Source of the DNA: Mesorhizobium sp. YM1C-6-2
GTDB lineage: Bacteria > Pseudomonadota > Alphaproteobacteria > Rhizobiales > Rhizobiaceae
Assembly: GCF_003666685.1 (NCBI RefSeq)
Contig: NZ_RCIZ01000003.1
Location: 186,001 to 250,000 of the forward strand
Direction: 5' to 3'
Length of the DNA stretch: 64,000 nucleotides
The position numbers were made by a program, and so were the translations under genes. Of the stretch, positions 63,196 to 64,000 are shown piece by piece; the first letter of the stretch is position 1, and each line of letters begins with the position of its first letter. The notes beneath the pieces were generated by a model. The model was not told the origin of the DNA. It saw only the letters and a list, made by a program, of their open reading frames with translations, and did not search any database.

Positions 63196-64000
63196 ATGCT
63201 GAGGGTGGTCAACAGGTTCTGGCGGGACGAGCGCGGCATTGCGCTCATCCTGGTCAGCATCATGCTGCCGGCGATCGTCGGCTTCGCGCTGCTGGCGATC
63301 GACATGAGCCGGGCGAACAATCTGCACAACGATCTGCAGAAGGCGGCGGATGCGTTCGCGCTTGCGGCGGCCGCGGAGCTGGATGGACAGTCGGACGCAC
63401 ATACTCGGGCCGAACTGGCTTTGGCGACATTGGTCGACAATACACACCGCTTCTCGACGACCAACACGCAGACGCCCCTCACATCCGACAACATCTCCTG
63501 GGTCTTCCTGAAGAACATCCCGGCCAATGACGCGACCTTCCTGAACCCTACAACCGGTGTCGACGGGAACGGCGTGAACCACAAATCCTCCGGCCCCGAC
63601 GAAACACGATTTATTCTCGTGAACGTCAACCCGACCGACTTTGCGAGCATCTTTCCCGCTTCTTTCCTCACCAACGATGTGAATTCCAACGCCATGGAGA
63701 TTGGCGCGACTGCCGTCGCGGGCTTCGGGAGCTCGGTGTGCGAATACACACCGATGTTCATTTGCAATCCCTATAACGACATGGACAAGCTTGCCGAAGC
63801 CATGGGTGGGGACGAGCGTGACATGATGATCCTCAAGAAGCAAAACGGTGGCAACAACGCACAGTATGGGCCGGGCAACTACGGATTTCTCAAGACGCCC
63901 GACGGCAGCGGCGCCACGCCGGACATTACCGAGATGTTCGCGTCGACTAGGCCCGAGGTATGTTACGCACAGAATGGCGTTGAAACCAGCCCCGGCAACG
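63196..64000 (+). CDS. TadG-like pilus protein, truncated by window end
   Basis: An open frame of at least 268 codons from the ATG at 63196 to the window edge with no stop. It begins MLRVVNRFWRDERGIALILVSIMLPAIVGFALLAIDMSRA, a TadG/Tad-like transmembrane helix and G/A-rich start, then DLQKAADAFALAAAAELDG. TadG proteins usually carry a C-terminal von Willebrand A domain, which would lie outside the window. It is probably a minor pilus component. The rest of the rightward arm, including cpaE, may follow. Confidence 0.82.
   Translation, partial: MLRVVNRFWRDERGIALILVSIMLPAIVGFALLAIDMSRANNLHNDLQKAADAFALAAAAELDGQSDAHTRAELALATLVDNTHRFSTTNTQTPLTSDNISWVFLKNIPANDATFLNPTTGVDGNGVNHKSSGPDETRFILVNVNPTDFASIFPASFLTNDVNSNAMEIGATAVAGFGSSVCEYTPMFICNPYNDMDKLAEAMGGDERDMMILKKQNGGNNAQYGPGNYGFLKTPDGSGATPDITEMFASTRPEVCYAQNGVETSPGN

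Overview
The window looks like chromosomal DNA of an alphaproteobacterium of the order Rhizobiales, most likely Mesorhizobium or a close Phyllobacteriaceae relative. The signs are high GC, the gene order Suv3-like helicase / S4 protein / fdxA / carD, phaAB divergent from phaR, an Ehu-type ectoine ABC importer, a hexuronate TRAP operon and an alphaproteobacterial tad pilus locus. Genus is inference. No rRNA, tRNA, CRISPR array, prophage or insertion sequence was seen.

Layout. 1-2.5 kb: a DUF899 protein cut by the window edge, a GFA-type zinc protein, and a lower-GC pair in which a DUF488 gene overlaps an unknown gene by 65 bp. 2.5-8.3 kb, minus strand: gnd, a sugar MFS transporter, an FAD amine oxidase, an orphan polyamine-type binding protein and a BetI/TetR regulator. 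8.4-14 kb: a methyltransferase divergent from two phytoene-desaturase-like FAD oxidoreductases, a GcvT-like protein and a small protein, probably an amine or one-carbon module. 14-19.3 kb: a creatinase-type M24 hydrolase (EutD/DoeA-like) divergent from ehuBCDA and a GntR regulator. 19.3-26.9 kb: an ABC exporter, rpmE, carD, fdxA, an S4 protein and the large helicase.

26.9-27.66 kb is a non-coding region with 12 GANTC (CcrM-type) sites packed into about 310 bp and several diverged repeats. It is followed by aqpZ, phaBA, phaR and a small membrane protein. 31.9-33.6 kb carries what I consider the most novel module: a Tat-signal, Gly/Ser/Arg-rich small protein next to an HprK-like kinase fused to a PqqD-like domain. 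Then come glmM, msrB, a GMC oxidoreductase, HMG-CoA lyase and a Gfo/Idh/MocA oxidoreductase.

39.6-49.4 kb is a hexuronate operon: uxaC, a TRAP transporter, GntR, kduI, kduD, a cupin, uxuB and uxuA. Glucuronate would pass through fructuronate and mannonate to 2-keto-3-deoxygluconate, which is also the end product of KduI/KduD. KdgK and KdgA are not in the window. It is followed by a ROK kinase with a NagB-like protein, a KGG stress protein behind an EcfG-like promoter, a luciferase-like monooxygenase and an acetylpolyamine amidohydrolase. 54.2-64 kb is a tad/Flp pilus locus in two divergent arms (tadA-B-C-D-cpaA leftward; flp-cpaB-cpaC-cpaD-like-tadG rightward) with an acyltransferase between them and a consensus CtrA box before flp. 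The TadG-like gene runs off the right edge.
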